Origin: a virus
IMG/VR virus record: IMGVR_UViG_3300032087_005553
Location: 1 to 41,170 of that record
Reading direction: 5' to 3' (one strand)
Length of the DNA stretch: 41,170 bases
In this document: positions 14,641 to 23,045 of the stretch, piece after piece
How positions within the stretch are numbered: position 1 is the first letter of the stretch
How the letters are laid out: every line of letters begins with the position of its first letter
Made by a program: the position numbers and the translations under genes
The notes under the pieces: model-generated
The model's input: only the letters and a program-made list of their open reading frames with translations
Database searches by the model: none
Told to the model about the DNA's origin: nothing

Positions 14641-16383
14641 TTAATAGCTTTTCCCGTTTCTAAGGGTGACATCAGAGATGGTCGTATCAGATGCGACTGA
14701 GGAGGTTTCATAGTCGAGCATCACAATGCTTTTTTCGTGAAAACCTTTAATGCTTTCGAGTATTCCTTCATTCTCTTCCCATAGAGCCTGTCTGCCTCTG
14801 ACTTTAGAGTGCCATACCTCAAGACCTCTGTTGACATTGTCCTCGGTTTTTATCTTTCGGATCAGCCAGGTGGCGTGAGAAACGTGTGCTAAAGCATCAG
14901 TGCCTCTGATCTCGTTTAGCTGGGGTTCTGCAGAAGAGGTGGCGTCCATGCCCACCCGATTGAGCTGAGCCAGGACAAACAAGTCAATGTCAAGCTCTTT
15001 GGCCGCTGTCATCAGTCGATACGCCCTGTCCTCAAGCATTGCGCTGGGGTTGCTCGCGGAGCCTCCCTTGTGCCTCGCTAGGGCGTGGAAGTGATCTAGC
15101 ACTACTGCTCGCAACTCAGGGCTCTTTGCCTTCATTGAGCGCATTGTATTGATGCATGCGTCCACGTCTGCGCCCCAGGGGGCCTCGATGAGCATCTTTC
15201 CAGAGACACCGTCAAGCTTCATCGAAACGTTGGTAACGATCTGAGCGATCCTGTCCTGTGCGTTTGTAGCACCAGGCATCTCCAGCTCACCAACCGTCAC
15301 ATACCCAAGATCTGGAGTGCGTTTCCAGTGATAAGGGGCCTCGCCTAAACTTTTGCTTAAGTTCGCGATGATGCGAGCTTCGATCGCCCTATGTTCAAGT
15401 TCAGCGGACACAAACCCTACTGTCAGTCCACCCTTTGCCAAGGAGGAAGCGACATGAACACCAAAACAGGTCTTACCCACACCAGTTCTGGCTGCAATGA
15501 CCATAAGACGGCCTGCTCGCGGCATGTAGGGTCTCGGTGGCGCTACTCCTCCTTCGATATCCAAATCAAAGGCAGGAACGCCTGTGGAAACTGGTTTCTC
15601 CTGGGATTTCGCGTTGACGATATAGTCCGCCCAATTAGGTCTCCCTGCTCCAGGGTCCCCAATAATTGACTGAGTGAGGTCAATGGCTTGGCCTTGGTTC
15701 CCGATTGAACCGCTAAGCATTCCAATTCCTTCCATGGTCTTCTCATGAAGGAACTCCAAAGCCTTGGCCAAGTTGGGATCGGTCTTCAGGAATTGATTCG
15801 CAGTATAAAGAGTCTCTCTAAAAAGTGCGGCTACTCTTTTCTGTTTAAGAATATCCAGAGCTGTTGACCACTCAATATCCTCGTCTCCGTAGGACTTCAT
15901 TGTTTCCTTGTCTGAAAGCTCTGTAATAGAAGAGCAGAAGTCGGAAAAACTTACGCCCCCTGAACTTTTTTCAGCTAATGATTCGTAGCCAGTGATAAGG
16001 CTATCTCTTGAAATTGTTTTGCCAGTTCTCTCACCCATGAATGTCATGTCTATCTCTCGGCCAATTGCCTTGAAAACTAAACTCGACCAGAGTGATTCTG
16101 GCAGCTCTTGTCCATGACCGATTCCGAAAGCAGTTCTCAGTTGAGACCAAAGTTCTCTCGCTACGCCGGAAGACGACGAAAGAATGCGGCAAAGCACAAT
16201 TGCTTCCTGGTCGAGAGTGTCTTCCTTGTCAAGGATTGTTGTCGGCTGAAGTTTTTCAACTAGTCGAGTTACACCTGTGACTGTCTCGACGGCTTTCAGA
16301 TTGGCCCCGACAATCTTCCCGTCGGATACTTCGAGTAACCCGAGGTCAACAGCCTTTTGGATCGCAATAGGTAAATTCATCAA
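14641..16383 (-). CDS. DnaB-like replicative helicase
   Basis: A 580-residue protein. The C-terminal half carries a RecA-fold helicase core: Walker A ARTGVGKTC with K304, a sensor-like VGFVSAELEH just after, Walker B AVVLDHFHAL with D430, and a motif-3-like region FVLAQLNRVG followed by LNEIRGTDALAHVSHATWLI, the usual DnaB 'Q-H-N-R' segment. The N-terminal ~250 residues are helical, as in the DnaB N-terminal domain, but divergent. It would unwind DNA ahead of the fork. It is longer than the ~450 residues typical of DnaB. The start overlaps the stop of the upstream initiator-like gene by four bases (ATGA). Confidence 0.88.
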   Translation of the reverse strand: MMNLPIAIQKAVDLGLLEVSDGKIVGANLKAVETVTGVTRLVEKLQPTTILDKEDTLDQEAIVLCRILSSSSGVARELWSQLRTAFGIGHGQELPESLWSSLVFKAIGREIDMTFMGERTGKTISRDSLITGYESLAEKSSGGVSFSDFCSSITELSDKETMKSYGDEDIEWSTALDILKQKRVAALFRETLYTANQFLKTDPNLAKALEFLHEKTMEGIGMLSGSIGNQGQAIDLTQSIIGDPGAGRPNWADYIVNAKSQEKPVSTGVPAFDLDIEGGVAPPRPYMPRAGRLMVIAARTGVGKTCFGVHVASSLAKGGLTVGFVSAELEHRAIEARIIANLSKSLGEAPYHWKRTPDLGYVTVGELEMPGATNAQDRIAQIVTNVSMKLDGVSGKMLIEAPWGADVDACINTMRSMKAKSPELRAVVLDHFHALARHKGGSASNPSAMLEDRAYRLMTAAKELDIDLFVLAQLNRVGMDATSSAEPQLNEIRGTDALAHVSHATWLIRKIKTEDNVNRGLEVWHSKVRGRQALWEENEGILESIKGFHEKSIVMLDYETSSVASDTTISDVTLRNGKSY

Positions 16384-17360
16384 ATTGCCTCGCTATCAAC
16401 GCCTGCAGCTTCAAGTCTTTCTACCACTTCTTCGAAGTGTGCCTCCCATTTTGTGATTTCAGGCTGATTGTTTCTATTTCGAGCTTTCTGTAATTCAAAT
16501 TTGATATAATTATACGATTCGATTAACTCTTGCTGGTCGAGATTGTATTCCACGCTTGGAGCAACACGCGGTTTGCTTTCATCTTGACCTTCTTCAAATA
16601 GTGTCTCAATGTTCTTTAGCTTTTTATCTTGAGGGATTCCATATCCGAATACTGCGCTAAAATTGCGTCCATGGACATCGATTTGTTGAGACCAGAATTT
16701 ACTCTTGTGAAGACCTCTGCAAATCGACTCAATAAAGGTTGAGACATTGTCTGGCTTTATGTTTAAATTCTTCATGTGACTTGTCACCGCAAGCAATTGC
16801 TTGTCAGAAATGTTGCGGAGCGTCGAATAAGATTCTGGCTTGTTGTTGTTCCATGACTCTATAACTTTTTTTGTGTTTTCAGACTTCTTCGCTGCTTTTT
16901 TAGCGTTCTTTTCTTCTTTTGAAACTTTCTCCGGCTCGGGCTTTGGAGTTGCTGGTACTACTACCACTTCGTTTTCTGATTTGTACTCCCATTCGAAATT
17001 GACAGACGAAATGTATTCATTCTCTGAAGTCTTAAAAGCTTGATATGGATTGTGCATGGTCACAACTCCATCGTCGTCAACCGAGACAAGACCCTCATCA
17101 ACAAGCTGTCCCAAGCATCTTCTTCGTGAATTCGTAGAGCAATTCATTATCCGTTCGCAATCAGCCCAGGAGATATTCCTTGCCTGAGGATGTACAGCAG
17201 ACAACCAGATCCACAGGTTACGAGCCTGCAGCGTTAAGCGATTGTTAAAAGCGATTTCCTTGATGGGTACTCTTGCCCAGCCGCCTTCATAGTCCCAAGC
17301 CCTGTTGACTTGGCTGAGTCTCCCAACAGGGACTTCTTCTGGTCCGTTCATCAAGAACAT
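16380..17360 (-). CDS. Winged-helix replication initiator / helicase-loader-like protein
   Basis: A 326-residue protein. Residues about 25-110 form a winged-helix domain (VPIKEIAFNNRLTLQARNLWI, then ISWADCERIMNCSTNSRRRCL, VDEGLVSVDDDGVVTM), as in phage replisome organisers and plasmid Rep proteins. A Lys/Glu linker (about 130-165) precedes a C-terminal domain (LRNISDKQLLAVTSHMKNLNI, FIESICRGLHKSKFW, FSAVFGYG) resembling DnaD/loader domains. It lies directly upstream of the helicase and downstream of five palindromic iterons, as lambda O does relative to its origin. The start could be ATG 17360 or ATG 17350 (residue 4); the second leaves a longer leader. Confidence 0.72.
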   Translation of the reverse strand: MFLMNGPEEVPVGRLSQVNRAWDYEGGWARVPIKEIAFNNRLTLQARNLWIWLSAVHPQARNISWADCERIMNCSTNSRRRCLGQLVDEGLVSVDDDGVVTMHNPYQAFKTSENEYISSVNFEWEYKSENEVVVVPATPKPEPEKVSKEEKNAKKAAKKSENTKKVIESWNNNKPESYSTLRNISDKQLLAVTSHMKNLNIKPDNVSTFIESICRGLHKSKFWSQQIDVHGRNFSAVFGYGIPQDKKLKNIETLFEEGQDESKPRVAPSVEYNLDQQELIESYNYIKFELQKARNRNNQPEITKWEAHFEEVVERLEAAGVDSEAI

Positions 17361-17372
17361 GCTGACAGAGCG

Positions 17373-17400
17373 ATGGTAGATGCCGAAAAAGCGGTGTCAA
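17373..17400 (-). promoter_or_regulatory. Leftward promoter of the replication operon
   Basis: On the minus strand, TTGACA (plus 17395-17400) and TACCAT (plus 17373-17378) are separated by 16 bp. The perfect -35 makes this a good sigma-70 type promoter. The predicted start is only a few bases from the ATG at 17360, which argues for the start at 17350. The iteron array lies 30 bases upstream and could control it. Confidence 0.6.
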
Positions 17401-17430
17401 TCGGCTGACTCTTAAGAGAATCTGTAGCCA

Positions 17431-17543
17431 GGGGGTTAACTCATGTAACCCCTGGGGGTTACTTCATGTAACCCAGGGGGTGACATCATGTCACCTTTGG
17501 GGTGACATCATGTAACCCTTAGGGGGTGACATCATGTAACCCC
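17431..17543. repeat. Five palindromic iterons (origin/operator array 1)
   Basis: Five copies start at 17431, 17454, 17476, 17499 and 17522, so spacing is 22-23 bp, about two helical turns. Each is a near-perfect palindrome with arms GGGGTKACAT and ATGTMACCCC around one pyrimidine (K is G or T, M is A or C). They lie between the divergent replication operon and the plus-strand recombination operon, next to AT-rich DNA. The pattern of a lambda-type origin is similar. The same repeats occur at 40072-40195. Confidence 0.93.
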
Positions 17544-17547
17544 ATCC

Positions 17548-17590
17548 TTAGATATATATATACTAGATTACATAAGATTATTATTAGAAA
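17548..17590. other. AT-rich stretch beside array 1 (possible unwinding element)
   Basis: About 40 bases containing TTAGATATATATATACTAG and then a run with TTATTATTAG, almost without G or C, immediately after the fifth iteron. In iteron origins such a region is where the helix opens. That role is inference from position. Confidence 0.55.
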
Positions 17591-17595
17591 AACAG

Positions 17596-17982
17596 GTGGA
17601 CGAACGGAAAAACAAAGGGGGACGACCAAAAAGGGAAAAACCGCTGACGGACGAAGAGCGAAGGGAGCAGTGGCGTCGCTGGAATAAGACCCGGAACCTG
17701 AAGATCAAGAGGGAGCGCGAGGCAAGGCAGCAAAAAGAAAGGGAATATGAAGAATTGGGCTGGATCGTCCAGAAGATGTATCTTGGTGCGGGCCTGAGCC
17801 AAGAGGCCATCTGCAATCTCATCGGAGGACTGATCGAGCGGCGAAAAATCATCGAATGGTGTCGGGAAGCGAAGGCAAGCGGTAGTCTGTCCAAGAGCGA
17901 AAAATCAGATGGCAGAACTCCCAAACCTCGCAGGCGTCGCAACAAGCGATCTGGTCGAAAAGATCGGAAGCGGAAGATTTGA
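17596..17982 (+). CDS. Basic protein with possible DNA-binding helix
   Basis: A 128-residue frame with GTG start. It is strongly charged: GGRPKREKPLTDEERREQW at the N-terminus, a helical middle (EELGWIVQKMYLGAGLSQEAI with an HTH-like 'GLSQEAICNLIGG', then IERRKIIEWCREA), and an Arg/Lys tail (PRRRRNKRSGRKDRKRK). It overlaps the next gene by 74 bases in another frame, so only part of the tail may be real. It lies just right of the iteron array. Possible regulator; family not recognised. Confidence 0.5.
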   Translation: MDERKNKGGRPKREKPLTDEERREQWRRWNKTRNLKIKREREARQQKEREYEELGWIVQKMYLGAGLSQEAICNLIGGLIERRKIIEWCREAKASGSLSKSEKSDGRTPKPRRRRNKRSGRKDRKRKI

Positions 17983-18646
17983 GGCGAAATACATCAACTG
18001 GTCGAGGACTATGCACCTGCTCCATGTCCACGCACCAGGATGGATGGTTGATTTTGAACCAACCCAAGATGGGCAAATGGTTCATCCGTCGCCTGGAGTT
18101 GGTGGAAAGATTCTCATCAGATTCCGGCACCTCGATGGAACTGTGACGACAAGTGTTCCTCAGGCTGTCATGGACAACCGGAACAATTCGATCCCTCTGG
18201 AGAAGATGACTTCTCGGGATGAGACAGATACGCACAGAAGAGGAGCCTGCATGGCTTCGGCCATGATTTTCGGCTTGGCCTATGAGCTATGGGCAAAGAT
18301 GCCATTAGAAAATGGCTATCAAGTTGCCACTGAAGAGGAGATCCAGCAAAAAAAGCTGGAAACTGGGAAGACTCAAAACTCCTCTGGGGGCCAGGCCACT
18401 GCGGAGGCTGCCAAGGGATCTAACCCTCAGAAGGCGGACTTTATCAAAGCTGCATCCCAAATGGGAATCTGCGAGCAGGGAATTCAGGGTCTCCTTGAGA
18501 CTATTGGGACTCAATACGGTGTTGGAATTAAAACACTTGGAACAAAAGATGAAAAATGGGTCAAAACCCTAAATAGTAAGTACAGTAGCCAAGTCGCCGA
18601 AAGCAAAGCTACTAGCACGAGCGAGGTCCCAGCAGAGGCTTATTGA
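17909..18646 (+). CDS. Sak3/DUF1071-type single-strand annealing protein
   Basis: A 245-residue protein. Residues about 15-130 match the DUF1071/Sak3 pattern: a start 'KYINWSRTMHLLHVHAPGW', a beta region with GGKILIRFRHLDGTVTTSV, then NRNNSIPLEKMTSRDETDTHRRG, where SRDxxDTxRRGxxxxxA is the family's most conserved part, and AMIFGLAYELWAK. The tail is a disordered linker plus a small C-terminal domain. Such proteins anneal complementary single strands, usually with a 5'-3' exonuclease (a RecE-like gene lies at 21486) and SSB (19588). Start ATGGC. Confidence 0.8.
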   Translation: MAELPNLAGVATSDLVEKIGSGRFEAKYINWSRTMHLLHVHAPGWMVDFEPTQDGQMVHPSPGVGGKILIRFRHLDGTVTTSVPQAVMDNRNNSIPLEKMTSRDETDTHRRGACMASAMIFGLAYELWAKMPLENGYQVATEEEIQQKKLETGKTQNSSGGQATAEAAKGSNPQKADFIKAASQMGICEQGIQGLLETIGTQYGVGIKTLGTKDEKWVKTLNSKYSSQVAESKATSTSEVPAEAY

Positions 18647-18731
18647 AAGCATCACTTAAGATCTTTCATAAGTTTCTTTGACGGAACGCTGGTCACTGAG
18701 TAGCTTTCGGCCCATTTCTTTCGCAAGTCGA

Positions 18732-19565
18732 ATGGCCAAAGATTCAGATTCGATCTCGTTCTGGTTGAACAACGCGGGCAGGTATCCACTCCTGCCTGCT
18801 GAAGAGACTCTGAGACTGGCCCGTATTATCCAGTCTCCTGAGTCTTCTGAGAGACAGAAACAAGCTGCAATCAACAAGATTGTCACTCACAACCTGCGGC
18901 TGATTCCGAGAGTTGTGCAGAGGACATGCCGAACGAAGCACGGTAAAGGATTCGGTACTTCGATTACAGTCGATTTGCTTCAGTCTGGAGTCTTTGGACT
19001 GAAAAGAGCTGCTGAGCTGTTTGATCCAACGAAGGGATATGCCTTCAGTACTTATGCCATGAAATGGATCTTTCAGTCAGTGCAGAGATTCCTAGTCCAC
19101 AACATGTCACCTGTGCGTGTGCCAGAGAACACGATCCAAGAGTTCTTCAAGCTGAAGTACGCGGAGAAAGGCAGAGATCAGCCTTCTGATGCACTTAAGG
19201 CGCTGAGTCCAGAGAAGGTGGCCAGGTACAGAGACGCCTACTACGCACTGAGGGTGGGCTCTACTGACATTGAAATGTCTCGGCCTGGTGGGCAAGGCAG
19301 AGCGGGACGCGCCTGGGGCATGGAGTACTGCCTGCTTGACACCATCGAGTCGCCTGCAACCAATGAGATCAATGACACCATAGAAGAGCTTGTGAGCCTC
19401 TCTGGGGCTGACTCCAGGATGCAGGAGGCTGTCATAGACCTATACAGCTCAGGGAAGGCTCCTCTGACAATCGCCAAAGCTCATGGCTACAAAGTCAAAG
19501 AGTTCAAGAAAGAGCTCGAAAAATGTTTGAGGATTATTGAATCAAAAATAAGCGGTAGAATTTAG
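18732..19565 (+). CDS. Phage-encoded sigma-70 family factor
   Basis: 277 residues from ATG 18732 (an upstream TTG at 18678 is less likely). Region 1.2-like DSISFWLNNAGRYPLLPAEE resembles cyanobacterial sigma factors. Region 2 has NLRLIPRVVQRTCR, then VDLLQSGVFGLKRAAELFDP and YAFSTYAMKWIFQSVQRFL, covering the core-binding and -10-recognition helices. The segment MSPVRVPENTIQEFFKL resembles region 3. The C-terminal helix-turn-helix (LTIAKAHGYKVKEFKKELEK) is region 4. It would redirect host RNA polymerase to phage promoters. It is shorter than a typical host group 1 factor (about 400 residues). No strong Shine-Dalgarno site. Confidence 0.88.
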   Translation: MAKDSDSISFWLNNAGRYPLLPAEETLRLARIIQSPESSERQKQAAINKIVTHNLRLIPRVVQRTCRTKHGKGFGTSITVDLLQSGVFGLKRAAELFDPTKGYAFSTYAMKWIFQSVQRFLVHNMSPVRVPENTIQEFFKLKYAEKGRDQPSDALKALSPEKVARYRDAYYALRVGSTDIEMSRPGGQGRAGRAWGMEYCLLDTIESPATNEINDTIEELVSLSGADSRMQEAVIDLYSSGKAPLTIAKAHGYKVKEFKKELEKCLRIIESKISGRI

Positions 19566-19587
19566 TGTACATCTTTTAAGCCAACCA

Positions 19588-19938
19588 ATGGCAAGCGGAA
19601 CAATTGCTGGAAGAGTGACCGGAAAGACCGGCGAACCTGTTGTCTCTTTGCGGGATAACGGTAATTTTCAAGCGGCGACCTTTAGTGTGCTCGATAACGA
19701 GTATGCGTGGTTCAAAAACAAAGAAGACAATCCCGGTCAGTTCTGGCGTTGTGAAGTGACTGGCAAGCAGGCCCAGATCGTCTCCGACCGCTTGCAGCGA
19801 GGCGACAAGGTCTCAGTCACCGGTCAGCTTGTTATTCGTCAATGGAATGACAAGAAAATGGTTGACATCAAAAATGCTCGAGTGACGTTTTTGGAAGACA
19901 AGAGAGAAGAGTCAGAGTCCTCCTCAGATCCCTTCTGA
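19588..19938 (+). CDS. ssb: Single-stranded DNA-binding protein
   Basis: A 116-residue OB-fold SSB: GTIAGRVTGKTGEP, then a core with SVLDNEYAWFKNKED and FWRCEVTGKQAQIVSDRLQR, and SVTGQLVIRQW near the end. The acidic C-terminal tail ends SSSDPF, matching the DxPF-type tip by which SSBs dock to partners. It is shorter than E. coli SSB, as usual for phages. It would coat single-stranded DNA for replication and annealing. A strong terminator follows. Confidence 0.88.
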   Translation: MASGTIAGRVTGKTGEPVVSLRDNGNFQAATFSVLDNEYAWFKNKEDNPGQFWRCEVTGKQAQIVSDRLQRGDKVSVTGQLVIRQWNDKKMVDIKNARVTFLEDKREESESSSDPF

Positions 19939-19968
19939 GGCTGCAAGGCTTGACTCTCGTGTAGGGGA

Positions 19969-20001
19969 AGTGGGGGCAGGTCCTGTCTCCACTCTTTTTA
20001 T
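19969..20001 (+). terminator. Strong rho-independent terminator after ssb
   Basis: AGTGGGGGCAGG (19969-19980) pairs with CCTGTCTCCACT (19982-19993), with two G-T wobbles, giving an 11-bp stem closed by a three-base loop, followed by CTTTTTATT. It divides the recombination/sigma transcript from the genes that follow. Confidence 0.85.
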
Positions 20002-20016
20002 TCTGAGAGGCAGACC

Positions 20017-20478
20017 ATGACGAAACAGAGCGAGTCCAAGACTTTCGGTCCTGATGAGTTTTACTACTCAGGTGCGGTTGGTCAATTATTGGAAGAACTG
20101 CCAATCCTTACCCATGCTCACGTAAAGCCTTATCTGATAGCAATCCTTTTGCATCGTGGGGCTGTGACGCCACAGGAGGCAGCTATAGCCATCACTCCTC
20201 ATTGCTCCTCGATAGATCTCAAGGTAGGAGCATGGGACTACGATTACTGTGACGAAGACTCTAATCGCCTTGAGACCTTGATCAATGAGGTCCTGGGAGA
20301 AATGGTCGGAGAGGGAATCGTTTATTACAACGAGGAAAAGTATGTCTTGACTCAGGGTCAAAACAGTAAAAACATTCCAAAGATTATTAACTGGGCTGCT
20401 TCCACAGGCGGCCAGATGCCCAATCATTTATTTATAGATAAAAATGCGCATACTCAAATCCGGGGAAATCAAGTTTAA
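20017..20478 (+). CDS. Hypothetical protein, winged-helix-like
   Basis: A 153-residue protein. The helix pattern (VKPYLIAILLHRGAVTPQEAA, then LETLINEVLGEMVGEGIVYYN and EKYVLTQ) resembles a winged helix, in which a beta wing follows the recognition helix, but no characteristic motif is present. It is preceded by GAGAGG about 10 bases before the ATG. The end overlaps the next gene by 35 bases in another frame. Function unknown. Confidence 0.6.
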   Translation: MTKQSESKTFGPDEFYYSGAVGQLLEELPILTHAHVKPYLIAILLHRGAVTPQEAAIAITPHCSSIDLKVGAWDYDYCDEDSNRLETLINEVLGEMVGEGIVYYNEEKYVLTQGQNSKNIPKIINWAASTGGQMPNHLFIDKNAHTQIRGNQV

Positions 20479-20692
20479 GAAAAAAGCTTTAGAGCAAGCT
20501 GCGTGGATGAATCAAAGCCCAAATCCCCTTCCTGTCTTCATGCAAGGGCAAGCCGTACAGGTTTATAGAGGTGCGGGCTGGTCTAAAGGAGTTGTCGTAA
20601 AAAGCTCTAAAGATGGATGTCACGTTAGACTGAGTCAGACGAATAACACTGTCTGTGTCTACGACAGAAGATGCATACGAAAAGCACAATGA
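20444..20692 (+). CDS. Small SH3/KOW-like protein
   Basis: An 82-residue protein, start MRILKSGEIKFKKK. A short beta-barrel-like pattern (FMQGQAVQVYRGAGWSKGVVV, split as VQVYRG and WSKGVVVKSSKDGCHVRLSQ, then VCVYDRRCIRKA) resembles SH3/KOW folds that bind nucleic acid or protein. It overlaps both neighbours. Only the fold-like pattern and gene packing support it. Confidence 0.55.
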   Translation: MRILKSGEIKFKKKALEQAAWMNQSPNPLPVFMQGQAVQVYRGAGWSKGVVVKSSKDGCHVRLSQTNNTVCVYDRRCIRKAQ

Positions 20693-21110
20693 TGACCTGA
20701 CGGCATCTCAGCAAAAGATTGTTGATCAATGCCAAAAAGTTCAAGATCTTCTGTTGGCCAAAAACGAACGCTATGGAGATAGCGCGTTAAATCCTTCCAG
20801 GATTTTCAGCAGCGCATCGCCTGTCGAACAAATTCTTGTTCGGATTGACGACAAATTAAGTCGTATCTCGCGAGGAGCTGGACTGAGTGGTCCTGACGAG
20901 GATACTTGCCTGGACCTGACTGGCTATCTGATCCTTCTGCAAATAGCAGTCGCTGAGGAGTCTGAAAAGAAGTCAGTTACAGAAGATCTGTCTTACTCGG
21001 TTCACTACGACGATGTCGTCCGCTTCACTAATGCTGACCAAAAGTTCTACCCTGTAGACAGGTGGGACACCTCTCTCTATATCAACGATCAGCGGACCTC
21101 TTCTGATTGA
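20655..21110 (+). CDS. Nmad1/DUF1599-like protein, nucleotide modification associated
   Basis: A 151-residue protein (GTG start). Residues about 36-104 match the DUF1599 pattern: KNERYGDSALNPSRIFS, then VEQILVRIDDKLSRISRG and DEDTCLDLTGYLILLQIA. The acidic and histidine-free helices recall MazG-type folds. Family members are often found with phage nucleotide-metabolism genes and proposed to act on modified nucleotides; the exact reaction is not known to me. It sits a few genes before thyX. It overlaps the previous gene by 38 bases and the next by one. Confidence 0.75.
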   Translation: MSTTEDAYEKHNDDLTASQQKIVDQCQKVQDLLLAKNERYGDSALNPSRIFSSASPVEQILVRIDDKLSRISRGAGLSGPDEDTCLDLTGYLILLQIAVAEESEKKSVTEDLSYSVHYDDVVRFTNADQKFYPVDRWDTSLYINDQRTSSD

Positions 21111-21463
21111 TGGAATATCCAGAGATCTATCTGCCGCTGCGCCTTATGTCAAAGGCTCGCCCTAGGGTGACTCGCTTTGGGGCTTACATGCCTAAGCCTT
21201 ATCAAGATTGGAGAAAAGAATGTGTTGAGCTTCTTAAGGAAGCTTGGCCCTATGATCCAATTGACCATCCCATAAGCGTAAGCATTGAATGTGCAGGCGC
21301 CGCTAGAGGGGATGTCGACAACTATATGGGTGCCTTTTTCGACGCAGCGAACAAGATCTTATGGGTCGATGACCGCTGCTCGATCATTAAGTCAGCCTGC
21401 ATTTCGCATACCAAAGCCAAGCTTGCAGATAGCTATTGGAAGATACGCATTTGCGACTTGTAG
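21110..21463 (+). CDS. rusA: RusA-like Holliday junction resolvase
   Basis: 117 residues starting at the ATG overlapping the previous stop (TGATG). The pattern MSKARPRVTRFGAYMP, then YQDWRKECVELLKEAW and especially GDVDNYMGAFFDAANK, ILWVDDRCSII is the RusA active-site region, with three acidic residues (two in DVD, one in DDR) binding metal. It would cut four-way junctions during recombination or before packaging. Confidence 0.85.
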   Translation: MEYPEIYLPLRLMSKARPRVTRFGAYMPKPYQDWRKECVELLKEAWPYDPIDHPISVSIECAGAARGDVDNYMGAFFDAANKILWVDDRCSIIKSACISHTKAKLADSYWKIRICDL

Positions 21464-21485
21464 AATTATGTAGAGACTGATTGTC

Positions 21486-22364
21486 ATGGCAGACGCAGAG
21501 GTTTGGTATTTCCAACCTGATGGAGATTATCGCCGTCAGCCGGGTGAGAGTCAGTCAGCACTTAAGTCGATTCTCAACAGTCCTGCGCACTACCAGGCAG
21601 GCAAGAAGCGAAAGTTCTTCCCGAGTTCCGTCATGACGATCGGGACCGCTACGCATTGTAAGGTTTTGGAAGGAGACGAAACCTTCGAAAATTCCTTTGT
21701 ACTCAAACCGCCGGAAATCAAATTCACGACCAAAGAAGGTCGTGCGTGGAGAGATGACAACAAGAAGAAAACGATCCTGACTAACGAAGGTAAGGATCGA
21801 CAATGGGACAGCGTTATGGGTATGTCTAAGACTTTGCAGTCTTTGGACTGGTTTGACCCCTCTCAAAAGGACTATAGGAAATTCAACGAGGTCTCTTTTT
21901 ACTGGACCCAAAACGGTATCTCTTGCAAGGCCAGGCTTGACAGGGTTGTCGTTACGGATGACGAGGTTCATGTGATTGACTTGAAGACTACAGACTCCAT
22001 CTCCTTAGATAAGTTCCAGAGCAAGCTCGTGGATTTGGGCTACGACTTCCAAGCTGGCTGGTACACAAAAGCTGCTGAACTGGCCTATGGAAAGCCTGCT
22101 CGATTCACTTTCGTGGCCATCGAGAGGAACGAGCCCTGGTCTGTAGGTGTGTTTGAGGTTCCGCCTGAAATGCTAGCCGAGGCTCGTGCAAAAAACACTA
22201 AAGCTCTGGAAACCCTGTCCAAATGCTTAAAAAACAATGAATGGCCTCGCTTTGACCCTCAGCCAAAGATCTTGCAATATCCAAGGTGGTATCAGCCGAT
22301 TGGCGATACAATGGTAGGTAGCGACGAGACCATCACTGATGACAGGTTCGAGCCCATATTCTGA
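21486..22364 (+). CDS. RecE/Cas4-like exonuclease (PD-(D/E)XK)
   Basis: A 292-residue protein. It begins with a pattern common to phage exonucleases of the RecE C-terminal/PDDEXK type: YRRQPGESQSALKSILNSPAHYQ, then a GTATHCKVLEG motif. The nuclease core is KARLDRVVVTDDEVHVIDLKTTDS: D and DLK are metal-binding, followed by the QxxxY motif FQAGWYTKAAEL. Such enzymes degrade one strand to give single-stranded DNA for an annealing protein such as the one at 17909. Start ATGGC with weak SD. Confidence 0.83.
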   Translation: MADAEVWYFQPDGDYRRQPGESQSALKSILNSPAHYQAGKKRKFFPSSVMTIGTATHCKVLEGDETFENSFVLKPPEIKFTTKEGRAWRDDNKKKTILTNEGKDRQWDSVMGMSKTLQSLDWFDPSQKDYRKFNEVSFYWTQNGISCKARLDRVVVTDDEVHVIDLKTTDSISLDKFQSKLVDLGYDFQAGWYTKAAELAYGKPARFTFVAIERNEPWSVGVFEVPPEMLAEARAKNTKALETLSKCLKNNEWPRFDPQPKILQYPRWYQPIGDTMVGSDETITDDRFEPIF

Positions 22365-23016
22365 TTGCAAGCTTGTCACCATTACTCCTGACTGCGAAGG
22401 ACACATTGTCTATTGTGCTCGAGTCAGTAATCCAACTAACCAATCGAATAGCCTGACGGCCCCCAAGCTTGTTAAGTACCTGATTCGCCATGGTCATTGG
22501 TCTCCATTTGAAATGGGGCATATGGTTATTGAGGTGAATACGACAAGAGCAATTGCGGCTCAGTTGCTTCGCCATAAGACGTTCGCATTCCAAGAATTTT
22601 CGCAAAGATATGCTGACGTGGGTCAGCTTGGTTCTCCTGTTATTCCTCACTTACGCCGTCAAGACCTAAAGAATCGTCAAAACTCTATTGATGATTTGGA
22701 TTCTGAAATGCTTGCTGGTTACTACAGAAGAATTCAAACTCTGTTTGAAGATACTGAACATCTTTACAGGGAAATGGTCAGCAATGGCGTTGCCAAAGAA
22801 TGCGCCAGAGGGATCTTGCCATTGAACTCTAGGAGCAGGTTATACGTTGCAGGCCCAATAAGAACTTTCCTGCATTACATCTCTGTTCGACGTAGAGAGG
22901 ACACTCAACTTGAACATCGAGTGATCGCTTTAGAGTTTGAGGAGATTCTGAAGAAGGAGATGCCTAATATCTGGCAAGCTTGTAGCGAGATGGAGTGGAA
23001 ATTTAATCTTAAGTAG
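22339..23016 (+). CDS. thyX: Flavin-dependent thymidylate synthase
   Basis: A 225-residue ThyX. It has the FAD/dUMP signature RHKTFAFQEFSQRY (RHRx7S with the third residue Lys), the motif WSPFEMGHMVIEV upstream, and ARGILPLNSRSRLYVAGPIR followed by RTFLHYISVRRR and TQLEHR, the dUMP-binding segments. It makes dTMP using methylene-tetrahydrofolate and FAD, without ThyA, which suits hosts that use ThyX. It overlaps the preceding nuclease by 26 bases in another frame. Confidence 0.93.
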   Translation: MTGSSPYSDCKLVTITPDCEGHIVYCARVSNPTNQSNSLTAPKLVKYLIRHGHWSPFEMGHMVIEVNTTRAIAAQLLRHKTFAFQEFSQRYADVGQLGSPVIPHLRRQDLKNRQNSIDDLDSEMLAGYYRRIQTLFEDTEHLYREMVSNGVAKECARGILPLNSRSRLYVAGPIRTFLHYISVRRREDTQLEHRVIALEFEEILKKEMPNIWQACSEMEWKFNLK

Positions 23017-23045
23017 ACGGCACACTAACACGAATTTATTTCGGC

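Noticed and set aside
17431-17543. CRISPR array
   Set aside because: The repeats are contiguous palindromes with no unique 30-40 base spacers and no cas genes.
18678-18731. Longer N-terminus for the sigma factor from TTG 18678
   Set aside because: The extra 18 residues are not sigma-like, while ATG 18732 begins right before region 1.2.
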